DNA from: Micromonospora avicenniae
GTDB lineage: Bacteria; Actinomycetota; Actinomycetes; Mycobacteriales; Micromonosporaceae
Assembly: GCF_900156065.1 (NCBI RefSeq)
Contig: NZ_FTNF01000001.1
Location: 1 to 64,000, forward strand
Length of the DNA: 64,000 bases
Direction: 5' to 3'
Positions 15,903 through 24,403 of this stretch are shown piece by piece (position 1 is the stretch's first letter; each line of letters starts with the position of its first letter). The translations under genes and the position numbers were made by a program. Under the pieces are notes generated by a model, which was given only the letters and a program-made list of their open reading frames with translations, made no database searches and was not told the origin of the DNA.

Positions 15903-18065
15903 CGGCTCGATTTCGAAAGTTTTCTCGGGGCAGATCTCGTCGACCGCCGCGCCGCCCACCAACGCCAGTACCGATTCGCCGTAGAGGCCCAGTTTGCGTG
16001 GGCCGATCCCGGCGATGGCGATCAGGTCCTCGGGGCGGCTCGGCCGCCGCTCGGCCAGCGCCGTCAGGGTGGCGTCCGTGAAGACCACATAGGCGGGTAC
16101 CCGCTGGTCACCGGCGACCCGCCGCCGCCACTCACGCAGCCGCTCGTGCAGCTCCTCGTCGATGTCCGACGGGCAGGTCGCGCAGCGCCCCAGCTTCCGT
16201 TCCGGGCCGGCGAGCAGTGTCGCGCCGCAGATCCGGCAGGAGACGATCTGCGTCCGGCGCCGCTCCGGCCGGGGCGGCGCACCGGTGCCGCGGGCCCGCT
16301 CACCGCTGCCGCCCGAACGGTCGAGCTGCGGCAGGAAACGCGAGGGCCGACGCGCCCGCCCACCCGGCGAGCGGGCCACCGCGTACGACAGCCACAGCCA
16401 CTCGCGGGCGCGGGTGACCCCCACGTAGAGCAGCCGGCGCTCCTCCTCCACCTGCTCGGCGGTTTTCGCGTACGTGGTGGGGAGGGTGCCTTCGGAGAGC
16501 CCGACGAGGAAGACCGCGTCCCACTCCAGCCCCTTCGCCGAGTGCAGCGAGGCCAGGGTCACCCCGTCCAGGGTCGGCGCGTGCTGCTGGCTGGCCCGAC
16601 GATGCAGCTCGTCGGTGAACTCGGCCAGGGTCACCGGCCGCTCGACGGTCGCCGCCTCGCCGATCGGCAGGACGGCCGGCGTGGCCGCGTACTCCTCGGC
16701 GAGCTGGACCAGCGCGGCGAGCGCCTCCCAACGCTCCCGGGCGGCGCCACCGGCCGGGGGCGTGTCCGGCGACCAGCCCACGGCGGCGAGCGCCTCGACC
16801 ACGGCCGCCGGCAGCGGGGTCTCCCCCGGGATGGAGCGGGTGGCGGCGCGCAGCGCGACCATGGCCTGCCGCACCTCGGCCCGCTCGAAGAACCGCTCCG
16901 CCCCCTGCACCACGTACGGCACCTCGGCCTCGGTGAGCGCCTTCTCGTACGCCTCGGACTGCGCGTTGGTGCGGAACAGCACGGCGATCTCCCGGGCCGG
17001 GGTGCCGGCGTCGATGAGCGCCCGGGCACGCGCCGCCACCGCGTTCGCCTCGGCCGGCTCGTCGGTGAAGATCCGCAGTTCCGGTTCGGGGCCGGGCGGA
17101 CGCTGTCCACGCAGCTCCAGCCGCAGCCGGGCCTCGGTGCCGCGAGCCTGGGAGATCACGGCGTTGGCCAACCCCACGACCTGCGGTGTGGAGCGGTAGT
17201 CCCGCACCAGCCGGACCACCACGGCGTTGCGGTGCCGGCGCGGGAAGTCGACCAGATACGACGAGGTCGCCCCGGTGAAGGAGTAGATCGTCTGGCTGGC
17301 GTCGCCGACCACGGTCAGGTCGTCGCGCCCGCCGAGCCAGGCGTCCAGCAGGCGCTGCTGGAGCGGGTTGACGTCCTGGTACTCATCGACCACGAAGTGC
17401 CGGTACTGCGCGCGCACCTGCTCGGCGACGTCCGCGTGCTCCTCGATCCCCCAGACCGCCGCGCGCAGCATGTCCTCGAAGTCGATCACTCCGTTGCCAC
17501 GCTTGATCTTCTCGTACGCCGCGAAGACCTCGGCGACCTTCGCCGGCTCGTGCGGGGTGTCCCGCAGGGCCTTGGCCGCCGCCACCACGTACTCGGCCGG
17601 CTCGACGAGCGACGACTTGGCCCACTCGATCTCACCGGCCAGGTCGCGGGCAGCGGCCCGGTCGGTACGCAGACCGACCCGGGCTGCGGCGAGCGTGACC
17701 AGCCGGACCTTGCTGTCCAGCAGCTCGGGCATGGCCCGCCCGTCGAGCAGCCTGGGCGCGAAGTAGCGCACCTGGCGCAGGGCCGCCGCGTGGAACGTGC
17801 GTGCCTGCACACCTGGCACCCCGAGCGCGGTGAGCCGGCTTCGCATCTCGGCGGCGGCCCGGGCGGTGAAGGTGACGGCGAGCACGTGCCGGGCGGAGAT
17901 CTCACCGCTGAGCGCCCGGTGCGCGATCCGCGAGGTGATCGCCCTGGTCTTCCCGGTGCCGGCACCGGCCAGGATGCAGACCGGTCCGGCCGGTGCGGTG
18001 ACCGCGCCGCGCTGCTCTGGATCCAGCCCGGCGAGCACCCGATCCGCCCCAGAGTGATCCGCCAC
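15900..18065 (-). CDS. uvrD2: ATP-dependent DNA helicase UvrD2 (HRDC type)
   Basis: 721 residues, superfamily 1A helicase: Walker A AGAGTGKTRA (near 33-42), TFTARAAAEM, DEYQDVNPLQQ (motif II), GDASQTIYSF (motif III) and VGVTRAREWL (motif VI). After the motor there is a tetracysteine knuckle (CRICG...CATC) and an HRDC domain (RVPAYVVFTDATL to the end), the architecture of mycobacterial UvrD2, a 3'-5' helicase essential in mycobacteria. GTG start at 18065 without an obvious ribosome site. Divergent from the mycoredoxin gene, as in other actinobacteria. Confidence 0.92.
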   Translation of the reverse strand: MADHSGADRVLAGLDPEQRGAVTAPAGPVCILAGAGTGKTRAITSRIAHRALSGEISARHVLAVTFTARAAAEMRSRLTALGVPGVQARTFHAAALRQVRYFAPRLLDGRAMPELLDSKVRLVTLAAARVGLRTDRAAARDLAGEIEWAKSSLVEPAEYVVAAAKALRDTPHEPAKVAEVFAAYEKIKRGNGVIDFEDMLRAAVWGIEEHADVAEQVRAQYRHFVVDEYQDVNPLQQRLLDAWLGGRDDLTVVGDASQTIYSFTGATSSYLVDFPRRHRNAVVVRLVRDYRSTPQVVGLANAVISQARGTEARLRLELRGQRPPGPEPELRIFTDEPAEANAVAARARALIDAGTPAREIAVLFRTNAQSEAYEKALTEAEVPYVVQGAERFFERAEVRQAMVALRAATRSIPGETPLPAAVVEALAAVGWSPDTPPAGGAARERWEALAALVQLAEEYAATPAVLPIGEAATVERPVTLAEFTDELHRRASQQHAPTLDGVTLASLHSAKGLEWDAVFLVGLSEGTLPTTYAKTAEQVEEERRLLYVGVTRAREWLWLSYAVARSPGGRARRPSRFLPQLDRSGGSGERARGTGAPPRPERRRTQIVSCRICGATLLAGPERKLGRCATCPSDIDEELHERLREWRRRVAGDQRVPAYVVFTDATLTALAERRPSRPEDLIAIAGIGPRKLGLYGESVLALVGGAAVDEICPEKTFEIEP

Positions 18066-18157
18066 AGCAAGGAATTCTCTCAGCTACCTCGAGTGTTGCA
18101 GCAGACAGCCTCGGCTTGATCGGCAAGCCGCCGGCGGAGCAGTGGGAGGAACTGACC

Positions 18158-18403
18158 ATGCTGACCATGTACTCCACCTCGTGGTGCGGCTACTGCCACC
18201 GGCTGAAGTCGCAGCTGGACCGGGAGGGCATCGGGTACGAGGTGGTCGACATCGAGCGGGAGCCGAAGGCCGCGGAGTTCGTGATGAGCGTCAACGGCGG
18301 CAACCAGACCGTGCCGACGCTGCGCTTCGCCGACGGCAGCGCGCTCACCAACCCGTCCATCACCCAGGTCAAGAAGCACCTCGCCACCATCGCGAACGCC
18401 TGA
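18158..18403 (+). CDS. Mycoredoxin-like glutaredoxin (Mrx1)
   Basis: 81 residues, thioredoxin fold. The active site is WCGYC near residues 9-13, followed by a TVPT cis-Pro loop. Actinobacterial mycoredoxins with CxxC reduce mycothiol mixed disulfides on proteins; the mycothiol deacetylase gene mshB in this same window shows that the thiol is made here. ATG at 18158 has GGGAGGA 7 bases upstream. Neighbourhood (uvrD2, whiB7) matches mycobacterial Rv3198A. Confidence 0.88.
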   Translation: MLTMYSTSWCGYCHRLKSQLDREGIGYEVVDIEREPKAAEFVMSVNGGNQTVPTLRFADGSALTNPSITQVKKHLATIANA

Positions 18404-18463
18404 CCCCCACCCCGACCGCCCCGACCCCCCACCCCGACCAGCTCGCCCCTCGCCTCGCCCCGG

Positions 18464-18520
18464 TGATCACGAAATCATCGATTCCGGCGTCGGCGTGTCG
18501 CGGCGATAACTTCATGATCG
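18464..18520. repeat. 57-bp palindromic repeat, copy A
   Basis: Imperfect inverted repeat with ends TGATCACGAAATCATCG and CGATAACTTCATGATCG and a GC-rich centre containing TCGGCGTGTCG. Its reverse complement aligns over the full length with the element at 35268-35324 (roughly 75 percent identity). It supplies the stop codon of the adjacent leftward transporter gene. Confidence 0.75.
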
Positions 18521-19818
18521 GCGGGACGGGATGAGCCGGGGCGGGGCGAGTCGGGGCGGGGCTGTGTCGGGCGGCGCGGGGACGGGATCCGGGGGATTCG
18601 GCGCGGGGGCGCCCCGGGGCCGGGCCGGCGGGTCGGGGCAGGCGGGGTCAGGTGCCGGGCGTGCCAGAGGTAGCCGCCGGCGAGCACCGTGACCACGCCC
18701 GTCAGCAGGAAGAGCAACCGATAGTCGAGCGCGCCGACCAGTAACGCGCCGCCGCCGATCGAGACGGCCTGCGGCCCGCTGACCACCGCCTCCGAGGCGG
18801 CCGTGACCCGGCCGAGCAGCCGCGGCGGCGTACGGCGCTGGATGAGCGTGTTCAAGCCGACCATGGTCAGCGGAAGCGACACACCGGCCAGCAGTACCGC
18901 CGCCACACCGAGCCGGAGATCCGGGTACGCCAGCGCCAGCGCGGCCGGCCCGAAGAACGCCACCCCGGTCGCGAGGGTGCCCACCTCGCCGAGGCGGCGT
19001 ACCACGCCGGGCGAGCAGAGCCCGCCGACCAGCCCGCCGATGCCCTGTACGGTGACCAGCACCCCGACGAACGCGGCATCCCGGCGCAGCCCCTGGTCGA
19101 CGTACGCGAAGATCAGCGACTCGGTGAAGCCCATCACCAGCGAACCGAGCCCGTAGCCGAGCAGCGCTCGACGCAACGCGGGCTCGCCGGCCAGGTGCCG
19201 CAGGCCGGCGCTCACCCCGGCCGGCCAGCGCGGCCCCGGGCCGGCGGGCCTCTCCTCCCGGGTACGCAGCATGCCCACCACCGCGGCCGCCGTCACGAAC
19301 CCGAGCACACCGACTCCGGCCAGTGCCGGGCCGCCGATCGTGGCGTAGAGGCCGGCGCCGGCGAGCGGGCCGATCAACCGCAGTCCCTGACGCACCGTCT
19401 GGAGCGCGCCGTTCGCCTCGGCCAGCAGGCCGACCGGGACCAGTTGCCGGATCAAGCCGCTGAGCGCGGCGCTCAGTGTCAGGTAGGAGAGCCCGTACAG
19501 GGCGGCCACCGCGTACACGATCCACACGTCGTCCCGGTCCCGCACGAGGAAGAGCGGGCTCAGCAGCACCGCGGTAACCAGGTTCGCCACCACGAAGAAC
19601 GGTCGTCGCGGGTAGCGGTCGACGAACCATCCGACCAGCGGCGCCAGCACCATCGGCGCGATGACCGCGAAGATCGTGGCACCGGCCAGACCATCCGACC
19701 CGGTGAGGTCCTTGACCCAGATGGCGAGCGCGAGCAGCAGGATGGACTCCGCACTCATGCTGGCCAGCAGCCCGCAGAAGAGCAGGCGGAACTCGGGTCG
19801 GCGCAGGACGTGGCGCAT
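18475..19818 (-). CDS. MFS family exporter
   Basis: 447 residues with about 12 hydrophobic segments and the loop 2-3 motif GWFVDRYPRRP, typical of major facilitator drug-efflux-type carriers; substrate unknown. ATG at 19818 has GGAGG upstream; a longer in-frame reading would run into the divergent regulator gene. The last ~60 residues are Pro/Arg-rich, and the final ones are read from the palindromic repeat, so the natural C-terminus was probably shorter before that element arrived. The gene diverges from an XRE regulator that could control it. Confidence 0.8.
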   Translation of the reverse strand: MRHVLRRPEFRLLFCGLLASMSAESILLLALAIWVKDLTGSDGLAGATIFAVIAPMVLAPLVGWFVDRYPRRPFFVVANLVTAVLLSPLFLVRDRDDVWIVYAVAALYGLSYLTLSAALSGLIRQLVPVGLLAEANGALQTVRQGLRLIGPLAGAGLYATIGGPALAGVGVLGFVTAAAVVGMLRTREERPAGPGPRWPAGVSAGLRHLAGEPALRRALLGYGLGSLVMGFTESLIFAYVDQGLRRDAAFVGVLVTVQGIGGLVGGLCSPGVVRRLGEVGTLATGVAFFGPAALALAYPDLRLGVAAVLLAGVSLPLTMVGLNTLIQRRTPPRLLGRVTAASEAVVSGPQAVSIGGGALLVGALDYRLLFLLTGVVTVLAGGYLWHARHLTPPAPTRRPGPGAPPRRIPRIPSPRRPTQPRPDSPRPGSSRPADHEVIAATRRRRNR

Positions 19819-20029
19819 GGATCCTCCGGCTGGCGGTGGCGTGCCAGTGGTGGGCACGACCTCGGGGGTGGGGTGACCGGTTCGGACGCCGTCATCAGGC
19901 GGTCGCACGTTCCACGGTCCTCTTTTCTGCGAGACACGCCCCCGCCGGAACCTCCGACGCCGGTCGCGACGTCCATACTGACCGTGGGGGGCGAACTTCA
20001 TACAGTTACCGTCGCGTCTGCGGCGGTCG

Positions 20030-21028
20030 ATGGGAAAGAGGACACCGTTGCCTCCTGCCTCACCCAGCCCGATCCTGCGTCGCCGCAGGTTGGGCACCGA
20101 GCTGCGCCGGCTGCGCGAGGCCGCGGGTCTCACCGGAGACCAGGTCATCGAGCGGATCGGCTGGGCATCCGCGTCCAAACTGTCCCGTCTGGAGAACGGC
20201 CGCAGCCGGCCGGACCCGGAGGACGTCCGGACCCTGCTCGACCTCTACGGGGCCGACGAGTCGCTGCACGACGAGCTGCTCGGCATCACCCTGGAGGCCG
20301 GCGACATGCGCGGCTGGCTGAAGAACTTCCCGGTCATGACCCAGCAGCAGCGGAGCTTCGCCGAGCTGGAGGCGGGCTGCGCCGAGATCTCGGAGTACAA
20401 CCCGGTGCTCGTTCCCGGGCTGCTCCAGACGGCCGGCTACGCGGGCGTCCGGATCGTCTCGGCCCGGCAGGTCGGCAACCAAGCCGGCGATCCCGAGCCC
20501 ACAGAGGATCCGGAGACCGAGGTGCAGGCCCGGCTCGCCCGGCAGTCGCTGCTCGTGCGGGAGTACGACGCCCCCCGCTACACGGCGGTCATCGAGGAGG
20601 CGGCGCTCGGGCACCGGGCCGGACCGCCCGAGGTGCTCCACGAGCAACTGGTCCAACTCTGCGAGCTGGCCATGCTGCCGAACGTCACCCTGCACGTGCT
20701 GCTCCGCGAGGCCCGGGTCGGCGACTGGTACCTCCCGCCGACCGCGTTCTCCCTCTACCGGTTCGCCGATCCGCTCGATCCGGAGACGGTCGCCATCGAA
20801 GGCGGCTTCACCGACGTCATGTCGACCGACGCAAAAACCCTGAATCGCTATAAAGTGGTGTTCGAGTGGCTATGCACGGCGGCGCTTCCCGCCTCGGACA
20901 CCCTCTCCTGGCTGATCGAGGCGACGGGACGGCTGACCGGGACGGCATCCCCGTCCACCGTGGCGTACGGGTCGGCAACGGCGCCGGTCCAACGCCGCCG
21001 GCAACCGGGGCGGCTGACGGACAGGTGA
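20030..21028 (+). CDS. XRE-family regulator with DUF5753 (Scr1-like) domain
   Basis: 332 residues. An N-terminal helix-turn-helix (LGTELRRLREAAGLTGDQV ... KLSRLENGRS, about 20-65) is followed by a DUF5753 effector domain (YNPVLVPGLLQTAGYA, ENGR..., VGDWYLPPTAFSLYRF). Such proteins are abundant in streptomycetes and relatives and pair with DUF397 proteins (WhiJ-type systems) in development and antibiotic control. ATG at 20030 has a weak ribosome site; a TTG at 20048 preceded by AAAGAGGA is a good alternative start. A TACAGT at 20001-20006 could be the -10 box. Confidence 0.85.
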   Translation: MGKRTPLPPASPSPILRRRRLGTELRRLREAAGLTGDQVIERIGWASASKLSRLENGRSRPDPEDVRTLLDLYGADESLHDELLGITLEAGDMRGWLKNFPVMTQQQRSFAELEAGCAEISEYNPVLVPGLLQTAGYAGVRIVSARQVGNQAGDPEPTEDPETEVQARLARQSLLVREYDAPRYTAVIEEAALGHRAGPPEVLHEQLVQLCELAMLPNVTLHVLLREARVGDWYLPPTAFSLYRFADPLDPETVAIEGGFTDVMSTDAKTLNRYKVVFEWLCTAALPASDTLSWLIEATGRLTGTASPSTVAYGSATAPVQRRRQPGRLTDR

Positions 21029-21100
21029 TCCACGGGGGACCCTCCGTCGGTGCGTGCGGCACCACTCGTCCCATCGGAGCGGTTCGAATGGAGCAGAACC

Positions 21101-21340
21101 ATGAACGAGATCCGCAACAACCTGTCCGTCCCCGCCCGACAGCTGGCGGACGCCCCGTGGCGCAAGAGCACCCGTAGCCAGACCTCCAACTGCGTGGAGG
21201 TCGCCCCGGTGGGCAGCGGCCCGGCTGCCATCGCCCTGCGGGACAGCAAGGACCCGCACGGTCCCGTGCTGCTGTTCAACCGCGCCGGCTGGCTCGGCTT
21301 CATCGCGGGCGCGAAGGAGGGCCAGTTCGATCTGAACTGA
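21101..21340 (+). CDS. DUF397 protein, partner of the XRE regulator
   Basis: 79 residues with the DUF397 core: WRKSTRSQTSNCVEVAP and ALRDSKDPHGPVLLF. DUF397 proteins are encoded beside XRE/DUF5753 regulators and act as their antagonists or partners in the WhiJ-like modules of streptomycetes. The ATG at 21101 has GGAG about 8 bases upstream; an upstream in-frame extension lacks one. The 72-base gap and shared direction suggest one operon. Confidence 0.88.
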   Translation: MNEIRNNLSVPARQLADAPWRKSTRSQTSNCVEVAPVGSGPAAIALRDSKDPHGPVLLFNRAGWLGFIAGAKEGQFDLN

Positions 21341-21355
21341 TCTGGCGCACGAAGC

Positions 21356-21384
21356 GGGGCCGCCGGCAGGACGCCGGCGGCCCC
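21356..21384 (+). terminator. Terminator after DUF397 gene
   Basis: 12-bp perfect stem GGGGCCGCCGGC / GCCGGCGGCCCC with AGGAC loop, 15 bases after the stop. Confidence 0.8.
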
Positions 21385-21462
21385 GTCGCGTCAATGCCCG
21401 ACCCGGCGCTGACCAGGGCTCCCCTGATCGGACGACACTCCGAACCAATCGTCGAGTTTCAC

Positions 21463-21490
21463 TTGCTGAGACGAACACGGGGCGTAACAT
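21463..21490 (+). promoter_or_regulatory. Predicted sigma-70-type promoter
   Basis: TTGCTG, 16-base spacer, TAACAT. It lies just after a terminator and 62 bases before the small gene at 21553, which it would serve. Confidence 0.5.
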
Positions 21491-21552
21491 GACGACTGAG
21501 TGACGTGGAACTTCCACACCGGCTCACCAGTCGCGGTTCATCGGAGACCCCC

Positions 21553-21816
21553 ATGCGGTTCCTGATCGTTCGCACCGACATCCGTACCGTCGCCGACGGC
21601 GACATCGCCGCCGCCTGGGCCGGCGGCCACCGGTTGCGGGACGAGACGACCGCGCCCGAGCCACGCCGGCAGGTCGTGCACGCCGAGGACCGCGAGGCCG
21701 CCCTGCACCTGGCCCGCGCCCTGGCCTCGGTAGGGGCGGTCCGCGCCGGCAGGCAACGAATCAAGGTGCTGCCGCTCGCCGACTACCGACCCGCCTACCG
21801 AGCCCGGCAAACCTGA
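21553..21816 (+). CDS. Small protein of unknown function
   Basis: 87 residues beginning MRFLIVRTDIRTVADGD, with alternating strands and helices and a basic end. No recognised domain. CGGAGA lies about 8 bases before the ATG, and a good promoter precedes it, so it is likely expressed alone. The following ~150 bases before the convergent nudC gene hold no further gene. Confidence 0.6.
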   Translation: MRFLIVRTDIRTVADGDIAAAWAGGHRLRDETTAPEPRRQVVHAEDREAALHLARALASVGAVRAGRQRIKVLPLADYRPAYRARQT

Positions 21817-21963
21817 AGCGTCCGTCGTGGCCGGACCGGCTCCCCCGCCGCGTTCATCGCCCACCGACCACGACGGCCCGTGTTCCCGGCCCGTGACCGC
21901 CGCGGCAACGACGGTCACGGGCCGGGGCCGCATCCGGCGCCACCAGAACGACAGCTCCGACGC

Positions 21964-22926
21964 TCAACGCGGCCCGGCCTCCACCCAGCCGTCCAGCCAA
22001 CGGTGGATCAGGAACAGCGCGATCGACGCGGGAGGCGGCAGCACCAGCCGCGCTCCCCCGCCCACGTCCACCGCCCGGCCGGCCAACGCCGCGCCGATCT
22101 CCGCCCGGGTGAACCAGCGGGCATACGCGATCTCAGTGGGGTCGACCCGCACCGGGTGCTCCGGGTCGGCGGTGGCCAGGAAACCGAGCATCAACGAGCC
22201 CGGGAACGGCCATGACTGGCTCCCGACGTACGTGATGTCGTCGACCCCGACGGCGACCTCCTCGCGAACCTCGCGCAGCACGGCGGCCTCGGCCGACTCC
22301 CCCGGCTCGATGTAGCCAGCGAGGCAGGAGAAGCGCCGCTGCCCGGGGGTGCTCGGCCAGGCGGCGTTGTTGCCCAGCAGACACCGCCCCTCCAGGCCTG
22401 GCACCCCGTCGTGCACCAGCACGATCATCGCCGGGTCGGTACGCGGCCAGACCCGATCGCCGTCCCGGTCGATCCGGGACCAACCCGCCTCGTCCATCTC
22501 GGTCGGCGCGCCGCTGACCGACGAGTAGACGTGCCGGATGTGCCAGTTGAGCAACGCCAACGCGGTGGTGTACAACCCGGCGTCCCGGTCGTCGAGCAGA
22601 TGGCCGACGTCGCGCAGACCGACCACCCGGGTGCCGGCCAGTTCCGGCAGCGGGACGTCGACCGCGAAGATCGGCACTCCGTCCTCCTCGACCCCGAGGA
22701 ACATCGCACCCGCCTCGCTGCCCGCCGGAAGCTCGTCGGCGCCGAACAGGACGAGCGCCGGCGGGTTGGCGTCCGTACGCACCAGCGTCCGGCCCTCCGC
22801 CGTGGAGTCCAGCACCAGCACCCGGCCGCGCAGCCACGCCTCGGCCAGCCAGACCCGGTCGGTACGGCGGTGCGCCGCCCGGTCCAGCGTGGAGCGGGCG
22901 AGTGGTGGCGCGACCTCCCCACTCAT
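21964..22926 (-). CDS. nudC: NAD+ diphosphatase / NADH pyrophosphatase (NudC family)
   Basis: 320 residues. The Nudix box GYIEPGESAEAAVLREVREE lies near 210-230 and the NudC signature follows as SQSWPFPGS (usual form SQPWPFPxS). The enzyme hydrolyses NAD(H) to NMN(H) and AMP and may remove NAD caps from RNA. The four zinc-ribbon Cys usual between the N-terminal domain and the Nudix domain are absent in this protein: the region around LLNWHIRHVYSSVSG has none. Position between uvrD2/mycoredoxin and adnAB matches Rv3199c. Confidence 0.85.
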   Translation of the reverse strand: MSGEVAPPLARSTLDRAAHRRTDRVWLAEAWLRGRVLVLDSTAEGRTLVRTDANPPALVLFGADELPAGSEAGAMFLGVEEDGVPIFAVDVPLPELAGTRVVGLRDVGHLLDDRDAGLYTTALALLNWHIRHVYSSVSGAPTEMDEAGWSRIDRDGDRVWPRTDPAMIVLVHDGVPGLEGRCLLGNNAAWPSTPGQRRFSCLAGYIEPGESAEAAVLREVREEVAVGVDDITYVGSQSWPFPGSLMLGFLATADPEHPVRVDPTEIAYARWFTRAEIGAALAGRAVDVGGGARLVLPPPASIALFLIHRWLDGWVEAGPR

Positions 22927-22981
22927 GCCGTCGGCTCCCCTCGGTCGGTACCTACCCGAGGCTGCACCGCGCTGCGCTCGT

Positions 22982-24313
22982 TCATGCCGTCTCGACCGAG
23001 GTCAGCGCGGCCAGCGACGGGGCGATCCGCTCGGCGTCGCCGAGCACCACGGTCACCGCGTTCGCCGGGGCGAGGTAGCGGGCCGCCGCCTCGGCCACGT
23101 CCCCCACAGTGGCCTTCGCCAGCCGGGCGGCGTGCTCGGCCAGGAAATCCAGCCGCAGGTCGCTGCCGGCGTACGCGCTCACGAGGGCGGCCAGGCCGGC
23201 CTGGGTGGACATGCCGAGCTGGAGCGTGCCGAGAGCGTACTGGCGGGCCTGCTCCAGCTCCTCCTCCTTCGGCGGCAGCGAGGCGAGCCGGCCCAACTCG
23301 TACATCGTCTCGAGCAGCGCCGGGCCGGTCACCTCGGTGGCCACCTCGGCGGCGGCGACCAGCACCGACCCGGCCACCGAATGTTCGACAAGCGAGTGCG
23401 GGCCGTAGGTGTAACCCTTGTCCTCGCGGATGTTCTCGACCCAACGCGAGGAGAAGTAGCCGCCGAAGATCAGGTTGGCGAGCTGCAGAGCCGCGTGGTC
23501 CGGGTGGGTGCGGGGCACCGCCGGCAGGGCGACCCGCAGCGACGACTGCACCGACCCCGGCCGGTCGACCAGCAGCAGCGGGCCCGGCTCGAGTGCCGGA
23601 GCGGGCGGCAGCTCGACCGCCTGTCCGTCACCCTTCCAGCCGGACAGCGCCTGCTCTGCGGCGTCCAGCGCACGGTCGGGGTGGACGTCGCCGACCAGCA
23701 CCAGCACCGCGCCGGCCGGGTGCACCCGCTCGGCGTGCAGCCGGCGCAGGACGGGCGGGCGAACGGCACGGACCTGGTCCGGCTCCGGCGTCTGCACCGC
23801 GTACGGGTGCCGGCCGTAGATCCGCTTGAGCAACGCGGTCCGAGCCAGGTGGCCGGGCTGGCTCTGAGCCACCTGGATCCGGTCGACCAGACGGTCCCGC
23901 TCGGTCTCCACCCAGTCACCCGGGTAGGTGGCTCCGGTGAGCACGTCGGCGAGCAACTCCAGCATCCGGCCCAGGCCGGAGACCAGACTCGCCCCGGACA
24001 ACATGAGCCGGTCCGGATCGACTCCGGCGGCGAGGCCGCCACCCACCTTCTGCAACTCCGCGGCGATCTGGGTCGCGGTGTGGGTCTCCGTGCCGGAGAG
24101 GATGGTCTGCGCGAGCATCGCCCCACGGGCCAGGTGCGTACGCCCGAAGGGCACCCAGAGCCGCAGCTCGACCAGGGGCACCGCCGGGCGGCGTACGGCG
24201 ATCACGGTGAGGCCGTTGGCCAGCGTGCGCTCCGCCTGCTTCGGCAGCTTGAGCTTGCGCGTCGGACCGAGCGGCGGCAGGGTCCGCTGCGCGGGCTCGA
24301 CAGTTGCCGTCAC
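22982..24313 (-). CDS. M16-family peptidase-like protein, noncatalytic subunit
   Basis: 443 residues with two M16 domains. The zinc motif HxxEH is missing: the equivalent helix reads RGAMLAQTILSG. The C-terminal half keeps the substrate-binding R...GYTYG (IREDKGYTYGPHS). This is the usual beta-type partner of a catalytic M16B subunit, encoded just upstream. GTG at 24313 is chosen because GAGGAG is 7 bases before it; GTG at 24400, overlapping the upstream stop, is the alternative and would add 29 residues read from a repeat sequence. Confidence 0.8.
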   Translation of the reverse strand: MTATVEPAQRTLPPLGPTRKLKLPKQAERTLANGLTVIAVRRPAVPLVELRLWVPFGRTHLARGAMLAQTILSGTETHTATQIAAELQKVGGGLAAGVDPDRLMLSGASLVSGLGRMLELLADVLTGATYPGDWVETERDRLVDRIQVAQSQPGHLARTALLKRIYGRHPYAVQTPEPDQVRAVRPPVLRRLHAERVHPAGAVLVLVGDVHPDRALDAAEQALSGWKGDGQAVELPPAPALEPGPLLLVDRPGSVQSSLRVALPAVPRTHPDHAALQLANLIFGGYFSSRWVENIREDKGYTYGPHSLVEHSVAGSVLVAAAEVATEVTGPALLETMYELGRLASLPPKEEELEQARQYALGTLQLGMSTQAGLAALVSAYAGSDLRLDFLAEHAARLAKATVGDVAEAAARYLAPANAVTVVLGDAERIAPSLAALTSVETA

Positions 24314-24322
24314 CGCGTTCTC

Positions 24323-24403
24323 CTCACTCCTCGCGCTCACCGGACTCTTCTTCGTTCGCGACTGCGGGGCTCGCGAACCCGGCTCACTCCTCGCGCTCAC
24401 CGG
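24323..24403. repeat. Junction repeat with two GTGAGCGCGAGGA units
   Basis: Two identical 21-base blocks (24323-24343 and 24383-24403) are spaced exactly 60 bases apart, with CCGCAGTCGCGAACGAAG between them on the minus strand. The same outer and inner words occur at 54721-54775. The TGA of the upstream leftward gene lies inside the distal copy. Confidence 0.7.

Noticed and set aside
19819..20178. Longer N-terminus for the MFS exporter
   Set aside because: It would overlap the divergent XRE gene and lacks membrane or family character; ATG 19818 has a ribosome site.
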